Below the pieces are notes generated by a model that was not told the DNA's origin, did no database searches, and saw only the letters and a program-made list of their open reading frames with translations. The position numbers were made by a program, and so were the translations under genes. Shown here one piece after another: positions 1 through 5,855 of a stretch of DNA of 9,394 nucleotides. Location: assembly GCA_030631085.1 (NCBI GenBank), contig DAOVLV010000045.1, forward strand, positions 1 to 9,394, given 5' to 3'. Source of the DNA: Planctomycetales bacterium. GTDB taxonomy: Bacteria > Planctomycetota > Phycisphaerae > SM23-33. Each line of letters begins with the position of its first letter. The first letter of the stretch is position 1.

Positions 1-1
1 C

Positions 2-442
2 TGTCCGTCCGGCGCGATTCAGGACGACGGCCTGGTCGATTCACGCCGGTGCGTCAGTTACCTCACCATCGAGCATCGAGAGTCCATTCCCGAATCTTTG
101 CGCCGAGCCTGCGGCCAGTGGGTCTTCGGCTGCGACGTTTGCCAGGAAGTTTGCCCGTACAATCGCGACGTCCCCGCCGGTGATGCCGAACTTCGCGGGC
201 CAACGGCATTGGCGTCCGCGACGCCAGCCGAGATAATCCGGTGGGAATGGGCTGACTGGGACCGCGTGACTCGCGGCTCATCAGCCAGACGTGCGAAATA
301 TGAGATGTTCCTGCGCAATGCCGCAATCGCCCTCGGCAACACGCCCGACCCGACTGACCGGGACGCACTCGAACGTCTCGCACGACATGAATCGCCCATT
401 GTAGCAGAAGCGGCCCGATGGGCACTGAAACAGTACATTTGA
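2..442 (+). CDS. queG: Epoxyqueuosine reductase QueG, C-terminal part (5' truncated by window)
   Basis: QueG reduces epoxyqueuosine to queuosine in the wobble base of GUN-anticodon tRNAs, using a cobalamin cofactor and two 4Fe-4S clusters in the cytoplasm. The frame is open from base 2 and ends at TGA 440-442, leaving 146 residues. It begins inside the ferredoxin-like domain with CPSGAI, followed by SRRCVSYLTIEH and the second cysteine cluster GCDVCQEVCPYN, all characteristic of QueG. The last roughly 60 residues (RNAAIALGN, then ALERLARHESPIVAEAARWA) match the HEAT-like tail of longer QueG proteins. The cobalamin-binding N-terminal domain and its catalytic aspartate lie outside the window. 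A TTG at 98 could be mistaken for a start, but the conserved frame clearly continues upstream of it. folE lies downstream on the same strand; it supplies the pterin precursor of queuosine. Confidence 0.93.
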   Translation, partial: CPSGAIQDDGLVDSRRCVSYLTIEHRESIPESLRRACGQWVFGCDVCQEVCPYNRDVPAGDAELRGPTALASATPAEIIRWEWADWDRVTRGSSARRAKYEMFLRNAAIALGNTPDPTDRDALERLARHESPIVAEAARWALKQYI

Positions 443-472
443 CGCAGGCTGCCGTGCGAGCGTATAAGATGC

Positions 473-550
473 TGGGTGCCATGCCTTCACGCGGAGCGTG
501 TAGGCATGTTCACGCCCTGCGCTTTGCTACAGGCGAGAACATGGCACCCA
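473..550. repeat. Three-armed palindromic element between queG and folE
   Basis: Three nested inverted repeats fill these 78 bases. The outer arms 473-483 (TGGGTGCCATG) and 540-550 (CATGGCACCCA) are perfect 11-bp complements. Inside, 480-492 pairs with 496-508 around a GGA loop: 12 pairs and one T-T mismatch. Then 505-511 (CATGTTC) pairs with 537-543 (GAACATG), with a further CGCC(C)TG/CAGGCG stem inside it (513-519 with 530-535). The self-complementary tetramer CATG occurs at 480-483, 505-508 and 540-543, so the three stems can exchange it at a three-way junction. No run of T follows the inner hairpin, so it is a poor intrinsic terminator for queG. It could be a REP/MITE-like dispersed element or a structured leader of the folE mRNA. 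The structure is read directly; its identity is inference. Confidence 0.75.
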
Positions 551-594
551 TCATTATAGTTAATATTAATTAGTAGTAATTCGGGAGCGAGGTT
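551..594 (+). promoter_or_regulatory. AT-rich folE leader with ribosome binding site
   Basis: Bases 551-581 are almost entirely A and T, unlike the flanking DNA. They contain several -10-like hexamers (for example TATAGT at 556-561), but no convincing -35 box at proper spacing. GGGAG at 583-587 followed by CGAGG gives a purine-rich ribosome binding site about 7 bases before the folE ATG at 595, which supports that start. A promoter here is only a suggestion. Confidence 0.4.
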
Positions 595-1176
595 ATGAAA
601 GCAAAACCCACTGATGATAAATTCGGCGAAGATCGCATCGTCGCTGCGGTGCGCGAGATAATTTCCGCTATCGGCGAAAACCCTTCCCGCCACGGACTCA
701 AAGGCACGCCGAAGCGCGTCGCGCGGGCCTATCGGGAACTGTTCGCAGGGATGCACGAAGACCCTGCCGAGCATTTTCAGGCGTTCTTCAAGGAAGACTA
801 CGACGAAATGGTCGTCCTCCGCGACATCTCATTCCACAGCATGTGCGAGCATCATCTCCTTCCGTTTATGGGAAAGGTGCACGTTGCCTATCTCCCAAAG
901 GGAAGAGTCATCGGGATAAGCAAACTCGCCCGCGTTGTCGATGCGTTCGCGCATCGGCCACAGGTCCAGGAACGCCTGACCAGCCAGATAGCCGACATTA
1001 TTATGAAAAAACTCAAGCCACGGGGCGTCGCGGTAGTCATAGAGGCCCAGCACACCTGCATGATAATCCGAGGCGTAAAAAAGCCCGGCTCGGTGATGAT
1101 AACCTCTGCCCTGCGCGGAATATGCAAAACCAACCCCTCAACCCGCAGCGAAGCAATGAGCCTGCTGAGAGGATAG
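595..1176 (+). CDS. folE: GTP cyclohydrolase I (type IA)
   Basis: This enzyme converts GTP to 7,8-dihydroneopterin triphosphate and formate, the entry step for tetrahydrofolate and, through QueD, for queuosine. The 193-residue length is usual for bacterial FolE. The signature SMCEHHLLPFMGKVHVAYLP begins at residue 82. Zinc ligands are expected at Cys84, His87 and Cys154, with catalytic histidines His86 and His152; the spacing agrees with Cys110/His112/His113/His179/Cys181 of the E. coli enzyme. The substrate loop IGISKLARVVDAFAHRPQVQ (105-124) and the C-terminal GVKKPGSVMITSALRG are intact. The protein is cytoplasmic, and the family forms a toroidal decamer. The start at 595 is backed by a GGGAG site. 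queG lies 152 bp upstream, separated by the palindromic element, so the two may or may not share a transcript. Confidence 0.97.
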   Translation: MKAKPTDDKFGEDRIVAAVREIISAIGENPSRHGLKGTPKRVARAYRELFAGMHEDPAEHFQAFFKEDYDEMVVLRDISFHSMCEHHLLPFMGKVHVAYLPKGRVIGISKLARVVDAFAHRPQVQERLTSQIADIIMKKLKPRGVAVVIEAQHTCMIIRGVKKPGSVMITSALRGICKTNPSTRSEAMSLLRG

Positions 1177-1203
1177 GGTGGAATGTCTGAAGACTAATGA
1201 CCA

Positions 1204-1263
1204 ATGTCTAAAAAACATCCGAAAAAAGGCTTGAAAAAACGTCGAAAAAAAGCGAGAAGATAA
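1204..1263 (+). CDS. Possible 19-residue highly basic micropeptide
   Basis: ATG at 1204 opens a 19-codon frame ending at TAA 1261-1263, reading MSKKHPKKGLKKRRKKARR. Twelve of the 19 residues are Lys or Arg, and lysine pairs recur every four residues (3-4, 7-8, 11-12, 15-16). An in-frame TGA at 1198-1200 fixes the upstream limit. No strong Shine-Dalgarno precedes it, though GAAG at 1189-1192 is a weak candidate. At DNA level the same pattern is four A-tracts of six or seven bases starting at 1210, 1222, 1234 and 1245, which could simply be curved promoter DNA. Very small basic ribosomal proteins exist in bacteria (bTHX and the mS38/AURKAIP1-like peptides), but no specific match is recognised here. 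Treat as a candidate only. Confidence 0.3.
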   Translation: MSKKHPKKGLKKRRKKARR

Positions 1264-1281
1264 GACGTCCACAAGAACCTA

Positions 1282-1321
1282 TATTCGTTTTCCTATTTTC
1301 GGTATATAATTGTCCGGGAGG
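1282..1321 (+). promoter_or_regulatory. Candidate promoter and ribosome binding site of the GHKL ATPase gene
   Basis: TATAAT at 1305-1310 is a perfect -10 hexamer. The -35 region is poor: TATTCG at 1282-1287 with a 17-bp spacer, or TTCGTT at 1284-1289 with 15. GGGAGG at 1316-1321 is a strong ribosome binding site six bases before ATG 1328, so that ATG is preferred over the in-frame TTG at 1310. If the -10 is real, transcription would begin within or just before the ribosome binding site, giving a very short leader. The A-tracts at 1210-1251 lie upstream and could bend the DNA. Confidence 0.4.
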
Positions 1322-1327
1322 CATCCA

Positions 1328-3298
1328 ATGGCAGAGCTATTTGATCCGCTTGAGAGCGCCACTCAATCAAGCGACGAGGTCGTCAGCAGCGCTCGCAAGC
1401 GGGAGATCAAGAACATCCTTAAATCCTATGTTGGTTTCTATGATCCTTTTTCAGAACTAATACAAAACGCCATGGACGCCGTCGATGAGAGGAAAAGGCG
1501 TCTCCAGGAGGACAATTACGATAGGCACGTTTGGATTGAGGTAAATTTTCAGGCTAATTCTTTTAGCGTCACCGATAATGGAATAGGGTTCAGCGAGCCG
1601 CAATTCAAGACCTTTCTTGCCCCAAACATTACTTTCAAACCGGAGGGTACAACCAGGGGGAGGAAAGGAGTTGGAGCCACTTACCTTGCTTATGGTTTTA
1701 ACTTCTTGCAACTGAGTACAAAGACCCCAGATTACCACATTGTGGCGGAATTCAAGAACGGACGCGAATGGGTGGATGACAGCGAGGGGATAGTAGATCG
1801 TCCGGTAGCAGTGGACTCAAGCGTCGAACATTCCCTATTTGAAGATGTAGATCGAGGCTCCACTTTTACGATAAAGTTCATCGGGGATAACATTAGGCCC
1901 AAGGATATGTCTTGGATAAGTGCCCGAACCCCGGAGCAATGGGCTGCGGTTCTCCTTATCAAAACTCCACTTGGACATATATCTCTTGATGGCGAGGAAC
2001 CCAATCCAATTCTTTTTGATATTTCAGTTATAGATAGGAATGGAAATAGGTCTGAGTTAATTGAGCGTCCAGCACGCTATATTTTTCCTCACATTGTAAT
2101 TACATCCTCCGTGCCTCTTGACGATATCCTTGCAGAGCAAGAGCGTCGCTTGAAGAAGGGGCTTGATATCAGCAAACTCCCGGACAAGTTTAAGCAACTT
2201 AACGGCGTTTACAAATATCTTTCAACCGACGAGATTGTGGAGGCCCTGAAGAGAAGCGAGGAAAGTGCCGCACTTACTCGGCAGTTTGGCATCACTGCGT
2301 ACGGTTTCTTTTGCTACTCAGTCAAAATTTGGGATCAATTTAGTGACGAAGTGTTAAAATTGCGTAAAGGATCTCGCATCTTACGTGGAGGTTTGCAGTT
2401 GGCAACCGACCACATGCCACAGGGCGACTTACTGACAATTCCCTTAACATCAAATATCGGCTATCAAAACCAATCACATGTGGTCGTACATTTCAAAAAT
2501 GCTGACCCTGACCTTGGCCGGAAAGGATTTCAGCCTGAACTAAAAAGAGTGGCAGAAGAGATATCCGTAGTATTAGTCAATACTCTAAAAAAATGGCGCA
2601 GCAACCTGAAAAAAGATACGGGGGCAGCACCATCAATAGTAGGCCAAGGGAATCTTCATGAATGGATAAAGCGGCAAGAAAAGCACGAAGAGGAAGCCCC
2701 GCTGGAGATATCAAACAACAATTTCTTCTTGCCGACGAGAGAGATATCCATAACCGCTGTGCCTTGCTCGGAACAGGATGTGATCGTGTTGTTCAATCAG
2801 CTAATTGCAGGTGGGGTCATCAGAGGAATTAAACTGTTAGCCACAAGTCAGCATGAAAAATACGACTCCATATTTCGTTACTATGTCTCAGAACAATTAG
2901 CCAACCACGTCTTTGACAAAGAGCGCAATCCTCTTGGAGTTCAAGAATTGCGGCACAATGAACCATATAGGTCAAAGCCGTACGTGTTGGAGTATAAGTA
3001 CAACCTAGATGCTCTTATTCAAGAGTTTGAGACTGAAGAGAAGCATGAAGAGGATGTGAACCTCCTGGTCGCGTGGGATATTGGTTCGGAATGGAGGAGA
3101 AGATATGTGGTTACATCCCTCCTCGCTCTGGATAATATCCAGCATCGCATTTTTCATGGGCTGACCCACATCTTTCGGGACGAAAATTCAGGCGACATTC
3201 GTTTCTATGGGATTATCCTTTCCGAACTGATTGATTATCTTAACGATGTAGATGGGGTTCAGGAGTTCCATAGGGATACCTACGGGGAAACAATCTAG
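1328..3298 (+). CDS. GHKL (Hsp90/MORC-like) ATPase with probable C-terminal nuclease-like domain
   Basis: This is a 656-residue protein of unknown function. Residues 30-200 form a GHKL ATP-binding domain: N-box ELIQNAMDAVD (Glu43, Asn47, Asp50), DNGIGF at 83-88, and the lid glycines RGRKGVGATY at 110-119, all intact. Residues about 200-440 resemble the S5-fold transducer region of Hsp90/MutL/MORC proteins, including VVVHFKNADPDLGRKGF ending near residue 401. After a charged linker (about 440-465, EKHEEEAPLE), the last 190 residues carry RGIKLLATSQHEKYD (Asp513), VLEYKYNLD (Glu555, Lys557) and NLLVAWD (Asp584). That order of D, E-x-K and a following hydrophobic strand suggests a PD-(D/E)xK nuclease fold. 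No membrane segment is seen. The gene is AT-richer than its neighbours and uses more ATA, AGA/AGG and TTA codons, suggesting transfer. Prokaryotic MORC-like ATPases often accompany restriction or defence genes; a role here is inference. The ATPase domain call is strong, the nuclease call moderate. Confidence 0.85.
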   Translation: MAELFDPLESATQSSDEVVSSARKREIKNILKSYVGFYDPFSELIQNAMDAVDERKRRLQEDNYDRHVWIEVNFQANSFSVTDNGIGFSEPQFKTFLAPNITFKPEGTTRGRKGVGATYLAYGFNFLQLSTKTPDYHIVAEFKNGREWVDDSEGIVDRPVAVDSSVEHSLFEDVDRGSTFTIKFIGDNIRPKDMSWISARTPEQWAAVLLIKTPLGHISLDGEEPNPILFDISVIDRNGNRSELIERPARYIFPHIVITSSVPLDDILAEQERRLKKGLDISKLPDKFKQLNGVYKYLSTDEIVEALKRSEESAALTRQFGITAYGFFCYSVKIWDQFSDEVLKLRKGSRILRGGLQLATDHMPQGDLLTIPLTSNIGYQNQSHVVVHFKNADPDLGRKGFQPELKRVAEEISVVLVNTLKKWRSNLKKDTGAAPSIVGQGNLHEWIKRQEKHEEEAPLEISNNNFFLPTREISITAVPCSEQDVIVLFNQLIAGGVIRGIKLLATSQHEKYDSIFRYYVSEQLANHVFDKERNPLGVQELRHNEPYRSKPYVLEYKYNLDALIQEFETEEKHEEDVNLLVAWDIGSEWRRRYVVTSLLALDNIQHRIFHGLTHIFRDENSGDIRFYGIILSELIDYLNDVDGVQEFHRDTYGETI

Positions 3299-3316
3299 AA
3301 AATGGGTTACGGTGGG

Positions 3317-4012
3317 TTACGGGGACGAAGCACTTAATTGTATCTTGAGCGTCTCTTTCATTGCCCTGCGTGAGATGACGACTTGTTTGACGTAGATGAG
3401 GTCGTCAAGCGTCTGGTCCAGTTTGCCTTTGGTGCGTTCGTGTAGGACGAAGGGGCCGTGGCGCTTACCGGCGGATTCGACCCACAGGGGCTGGCCTTTG
3501 ACCGCGCCGGTGATGTAGGAATCGTCAATCAGGTGGAACCGCCAGAGCAGCCGCCTGACCGGCTGGGCCCTGCCGGTATAAAACCGCTCGTTCCTGCCCA
3601 TTTCCTTCCACCGCCACTCCTTTTCCATGCCCTCTTCAACAACGACGGCACGGATGCTCAAAACGACTATCGGCGGGATATGCCGCCATCGCTTCTGCAA
3701 GGCCGACCAGACCTCCCAGTCCTTGTCGCGCGTGGTGAATACCCCGCCGGGCAGGATTTTGCCGTCGGAAAGGACCACGACTCCCGGCAGTGCGTCGGAT
3801 CGGCTGAAACGATCCGTTCGCCCGAAAGGATTGACTTCCGAAGGTCGGCTGGCGGGTCGGCTTGTGGTGGTCGGTTTGGTCTGGCTGAGCCAGTAGTCCA
3901 GGTTGGACGCGGGTTTGGATGCGGACCCGCTCGGTGGCGATGAAACGCCCGAAGCAAGAACCAAACTCATAACCAGCGCCAAGGCGAACAATTTTACCAT
4001 ATGCGAGTTCAT
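3317..4012 (-). CDS. Small exported protein of unknown function (planctomycete-type family)
   Basis: The 231-residue product begins with a signal peptide: Lys7, then the hydrophobic core LFALALVMSLVLA and a small-residue cleavage region near 20-26. There is no lipobox cysteine, so it is probably released to the periplasm. Residues 26-63 are a Ser/Thr/Pro-rich linker with TTTSRPASRPS. The globular part begins near residue 75 with VVVLSDGKILPGGVFTT, continues through EKEWRWKEMGRNERFYTGRA, then a second similar strand pair (LIDDSYITGAVKGQPLWVES) and GPFVLHERTKGKLDQTLDDLIYVKQVVI. I recognise this as a conserved hypothetical family seen in planctomycete proteomes, without known function. The gene converges on the ATPase gene with only 18 bp between stops and diverges from ald. 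The start ATG (4010-4012) has only a weak GGAA-type ribosome binding site; a second in-frame ATG lies four codons inside. Confidence 0.8.
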   Translation of the reverse strand: MNSHMVKLFALALVMSLVLASGVSSPPSGSASKPASNLDYWLSQTKPTTTSRPASRPSEVNPFGRTDRFSRSDALPGVVVLSDGKILPGGVFTTRDKDWEVWSALQKRWRHIPPIVVLSIRAVVVEEGMEKEWRWKEMGRNERFYTGRAQPVRRLLWRFHLIDDSYITGAVKGQPLWVESAGKRHGPFVLHERTKGKLDQTLDDLIYVKQVVISRRAMKETLKIQLSASSP

Positions 4013-4040
4013 CAGTTTAAGATTCCGTTTTTTCCGTTTT

Positions 4041-4075
4041 CGCCTAATCCCTATTCCCTAGTCCCAAGTCCCTAT
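4041..4075. repeat. Heptanucleotide tandem repeat, consensus TCCCTAN
   Basis: Five consecutive 7-base units on the plus strand: CGCCTAA, TCCCTAT, TCCCTAG, TCCCAAG, TCCCTAT. Reading the minus strand gives units of the form (A/T)TAGGGA. The first and fourth units diverge by one or two bases. It lies in the gap between divergent genes and would be in the 5' untranslated region of the minus-strand gene if that gene's promoter is near 4085. It resembles the short heptamer repeats dispersed in some bacterial genomes; mobility or function is not shown. Confidence 0.7.
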
Positions 4076-4132
4076 CCGTCCAATATAGACTCTTGTCATC
4101 AACGCTAGCCCATGTTATCTATAACGCACGAA

Positions 4133-4173
4133 TTGACCATAAGGAACGATGTTTTTTAACCTCGGATGGAGAG
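4133..4173 (+). promoter_or_regulatory. Candidate ald promoter and ribosome binding site
   Basis: TTGACC at 4133-4138 and TTTAAC at 4155-4160, 16 bp apart, match the sigma-70 consensus in five and four of six positions. GGAGAG at 4168-4173 lies five bases before the ATG at 4179 and is a good ribosome binding site. The ribosome binding site is well supported; the promoter is tentative because an upstream TTGTCA (4093-4098) is also present, without a clear -10 partner. Confidence 0.35.
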
Positions 4174-4178
4174 CATAA

Positions 4179-5285
4179 ATGATTATCGGGACAGTACGCG
4201 AGATTAAACCTGATGAATATCGTATCGGTCTTACCCCCGGTGGGGTGGAGGTTTTAACCAAGGCCGGTCATACGGTGCTCGTCGAAGCCGGCGGCGGTTT
4301 GGGGAGCGGCTTTGATGATGAGCAGTATGTCAGCCACGGCGCTCGCGTAGTGGATTTAGCCAAAGGTGTCTGGGCCGAGGCCGAGATGGTCGTCAAGGTC
4401 AAAGAGCCTCTTTCGAGCGAATGGCCGATGATGCGCAAGGGGCAGGTACTGTTCACATATTTCCACTTTGCCCCGGATAAGGAACTGACCGAAGGCGTGG
4501 CTGCGACCGGAAGCGTCGCAATCGCCTACGAAACGATTACCGATGACCAAGGCGGATTGCCGCTGTTGACACCAATGAGCGAGGTGGCGGGACGTATGGC
4601 CATCCAGGTCGGCGCGTGGTCATTAGAGCGTCATGCCGGCGGTCGCGGCGTGCTCCTGGGCGGTGTTCCGGGCGTGATGCCCGCACGGGTGGTCATCCTG
4701 GGCGGCGGTGTTGTCGGGACGAACGCAGCCAAGATGGCAGCGGGCATGGGCGCGGATGTTCAGATGATGGATGTGAAACTTGACCGCCTGCGCTACCTCG
4801 ACGATGTGATGCCGGCAAACGTGCGAACGGTCAAGTCCGACCCGTCCTCGGTGCGATCAGCCATTGCCGGCGCCGACCTTGTGGTCGGAGCGGTGCTTAT
4901 TCCCGGAGGAAGGACGCCTGTGTTAATCAGCCGGGAAGACCTGAAGATTATGAAGCCCGGCTCGGTTATCGTCGATGTCGGAGTTGACCAGGGCGGATGC
5001 GTCGAGACGACTCATCCGACTACGCACCACGACCCGATTTACGAAGTCGATGGTATCGTCCACTATTGCGTAGCCAACATGCCCGGCGCGGTTCCGCGAA
5101 CTTCAACCCAGGCGCTGACTAACGCTACTTTCCCATTTGCTCTGAATATAGCGAACAAGGGTTGGAAGGCCGCCGTCGCCGCCGATAAACACCTGGCTGA
5201 AGGCGTAAATATCGTCGAAGGCGAGATTACCTACGCAGGCGTAGCCGAGGCACACGGAATGAAATTCAGCGAGTTGAAACTGTAA
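4179..5285 (+). CDS. ald: Alanine dehydrogenase
   Basis: Ald catalyses reversible NAD-dependent oxidative deamination of L-alanine to pyruvate, ammonium and NADH in the cytoplasm, linking alanine use, ammonia assimilation and redox balance. The 368-residue length is typical. The N-terminal domain starts MIIGTVREIKPDEYRIGLTP with substrate-binding Arg15. Lys75 (KVKEP) and catalytic His96 (YFHFAP) follow. The NAD-binding Rossmann motif GGGVVGTNAA is at 175-184, with Asp198 at the end of the next strand, as expected for NAD rather than NADP. Asp270 lies in VGVDQGGC, the other catalytic residue. These numbers agree exactly with characterised alanine dehydrogenases, so the enzyme should be active. 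It is probably the first gene of a short operon with the dehydratase 21 bp downstream. Confidence 0.97.
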   Translation: MIIGTVREIKPDEYRIGLTPGGVEVLTKAGHTVLVEAGGGLGSGFDDEQYVSHGARVVDLAKGVWAEAEMVVKVKEPLSSEWPMMRKGQVLFTYFHFAPDKELTEGVAATGSVAIAYETITDDQGGLPLLTPMSEVAGRMAIQVGAWSLERHAGGRGVLLGGVPGVMPARVVILGGGVVGTNAAKMAAGMGADVQMMDVKLDRLRYLDDVMPANVRTVKSDPSSVRSAIAGADLVVGAVLIPGGRTPVLISREDLKIMKPGSVIVDVGVDQGGCVETTHPTTHHDPIYEVDGIVHYCVANMPGAVPRTSTQALTNATFPFALNIANKGWKAAVAADKHLAEGVNIVEGEITYAGVAEAHGMKFSELKL

Positions 5286-5306
5286 GCGAGCAAAGAAAGG
5301 TCTCAA

Positions 5307-5780
5307 ATGCCACCGGAGCCGATTCTGGACATCAGCGAAATTGATCAAAGCAAGGTCGCCGTTACGCGCGAGCAGATTTGCCGGGTGAATCCGCACCGAT
5401 ACGAGTTTCAGCAACTCGATGGGATATTCCTTATCGATTACGAGAAGAAGGTGATGGCGGGGTTCCGGGACATCCGCGAGGATGAATTCTGGGTTCGCGG
5501 GCACATACCGGGTCGGCCTGTCTTTCCCGGCGTGCTGATGATCGAATGTGCCGCGCAAATGGTCAGTTATTACGTCGTCAGCAACGAGAAACGCGATGGT
5601 TTCCTCGGCTTCGGTGGAGTGGACGACGTGAAATTTCGAGGCCAGGTCGTTCCGGGTGATCGTATAATCATGTTGGGAAAGATGGTTGAGATGCGTAAAC
5701 GCCGTTGCATCGGGGCTGTACAGGGGTTCGTCAACGGGCAGATGGTTTTTGAGGGAACGATTACCGGTATGCTTATATAG
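5307..5780 (+). CDS. fabZ: 3-hydroxyacyl-ACP dehydratase, FabZ family
   Basis: This is a hot-dog-fold protein of 157 residues expected to dehydrate (3R)-hydroxyacyl-ACP to trans-2-enoyl-ACP in fatty acid elongation. NPHRYEFQQLDGIFLID (28-44) corresponds to the FabZ LPHRYPF strand. RGHIPGRPVFPGVLMIECAAQ (from 64) carries catalytic His66 and Glu80; the 14-residue spacing and the use of Glu rather than Asp point to FabZ, not FabA. The remaining strands (DDVKFRGQVVPGDRIIMLGKM, GAVQGFVNGQMVFEGTITG) also fit. The N-terminus is slightly longer than in E. coli FabZ. The start has an AAAGG site at 5296-5300. The 21-bp gap after ald suggests co-transcription. It may be a second, divergent FabZ copy serving a specialised lipid, which the window cannot decide. 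Confidence 0.88.
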   Translation: MPPEPILDISEIDQSKVAVTREQICRVNPHRYEFQQLDGIFLIDYEKKVMAGFRDIREDEFWVRGHIPGRPVFPGVLMIECAAQMVSYYVVSNEKRDGFLGFGGVDDVKFRGQVVPGDRIIMLGKMVEMRKRRCIGAVQGFVNGQMVFEGTITGMLI

Positions 5781-5855
5781 CCCACACCCCCAGAGAGTAG
5801 GGATTACACGGATATTTTTGCTGTTATCGCGCCGATGGTTTAGACTTTCGATGTA

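Larger units (their letters stand above)
4013..4178. other. Divergent intergenic region upstream of ald
   Basis: These 166 bp separate the minus-strand exported-protein gene from ald and must hold both promoters. Bases 4020-4080 are strongly pyrimidine-rich on the plus strand and contain the heptanucleotide repeat annotated separately. On the minus strand the complement of 4082-4087 reads TATATT, a possible -10 for the exported-protein gene, without a good -35. No RNA gene or terminator hairpin is evident. Confidence 0.5.

Noticed and set aside
480..508. Hairpin as rho-independent terminator of queG
   Set aside because: The stem is excellent but is followed by TTCACGCCC rather than a run of T, and it is nested in a larger symmetric structure.
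473..550. Confident call of a known folE riboswitch (THF or THF-II class)
   Set aside because: I could not match the conserved core of either class by eye; only the location upstream of folE is suggestive, so the element is listed as a repeat of unknown nature.
487..774. Minus-strand open frame crossing the queG-folE gap
   Set aside because: It overlaps the 5' end of folE and runs through the palindromic element; no plausible protein features.
1310..1327. TTG at 1310 as the start of the GHKL ATPase
   Set aside because: The GGGAGG ribosome binding site lies downstream of this TTG and six bases before ATG 1328, so the ATG is the natural start.
3299..3316. Terminator between the convergent genes, and the short GGGTTACG duplication at 3304-3321
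   Set aside because: The 18-bp gap contains no inverted repeat; the doubled GGGTTACG is too short to interpret.
3458..3943. Plus-strand open frame opposite the exported-protein gene
   Set aside because: The minus-strand frame has a signal peptide and recognisable family motifs; the plus-strand frame has neither.
5781..5855. Terminator or promoter between the dehydratase and the AsmA-like gene
   Set aside because: No hairpin with a T-run and no convincing -35/-10 pair could be seen in these 75 bases; read-through from the upstream genes remains possible.
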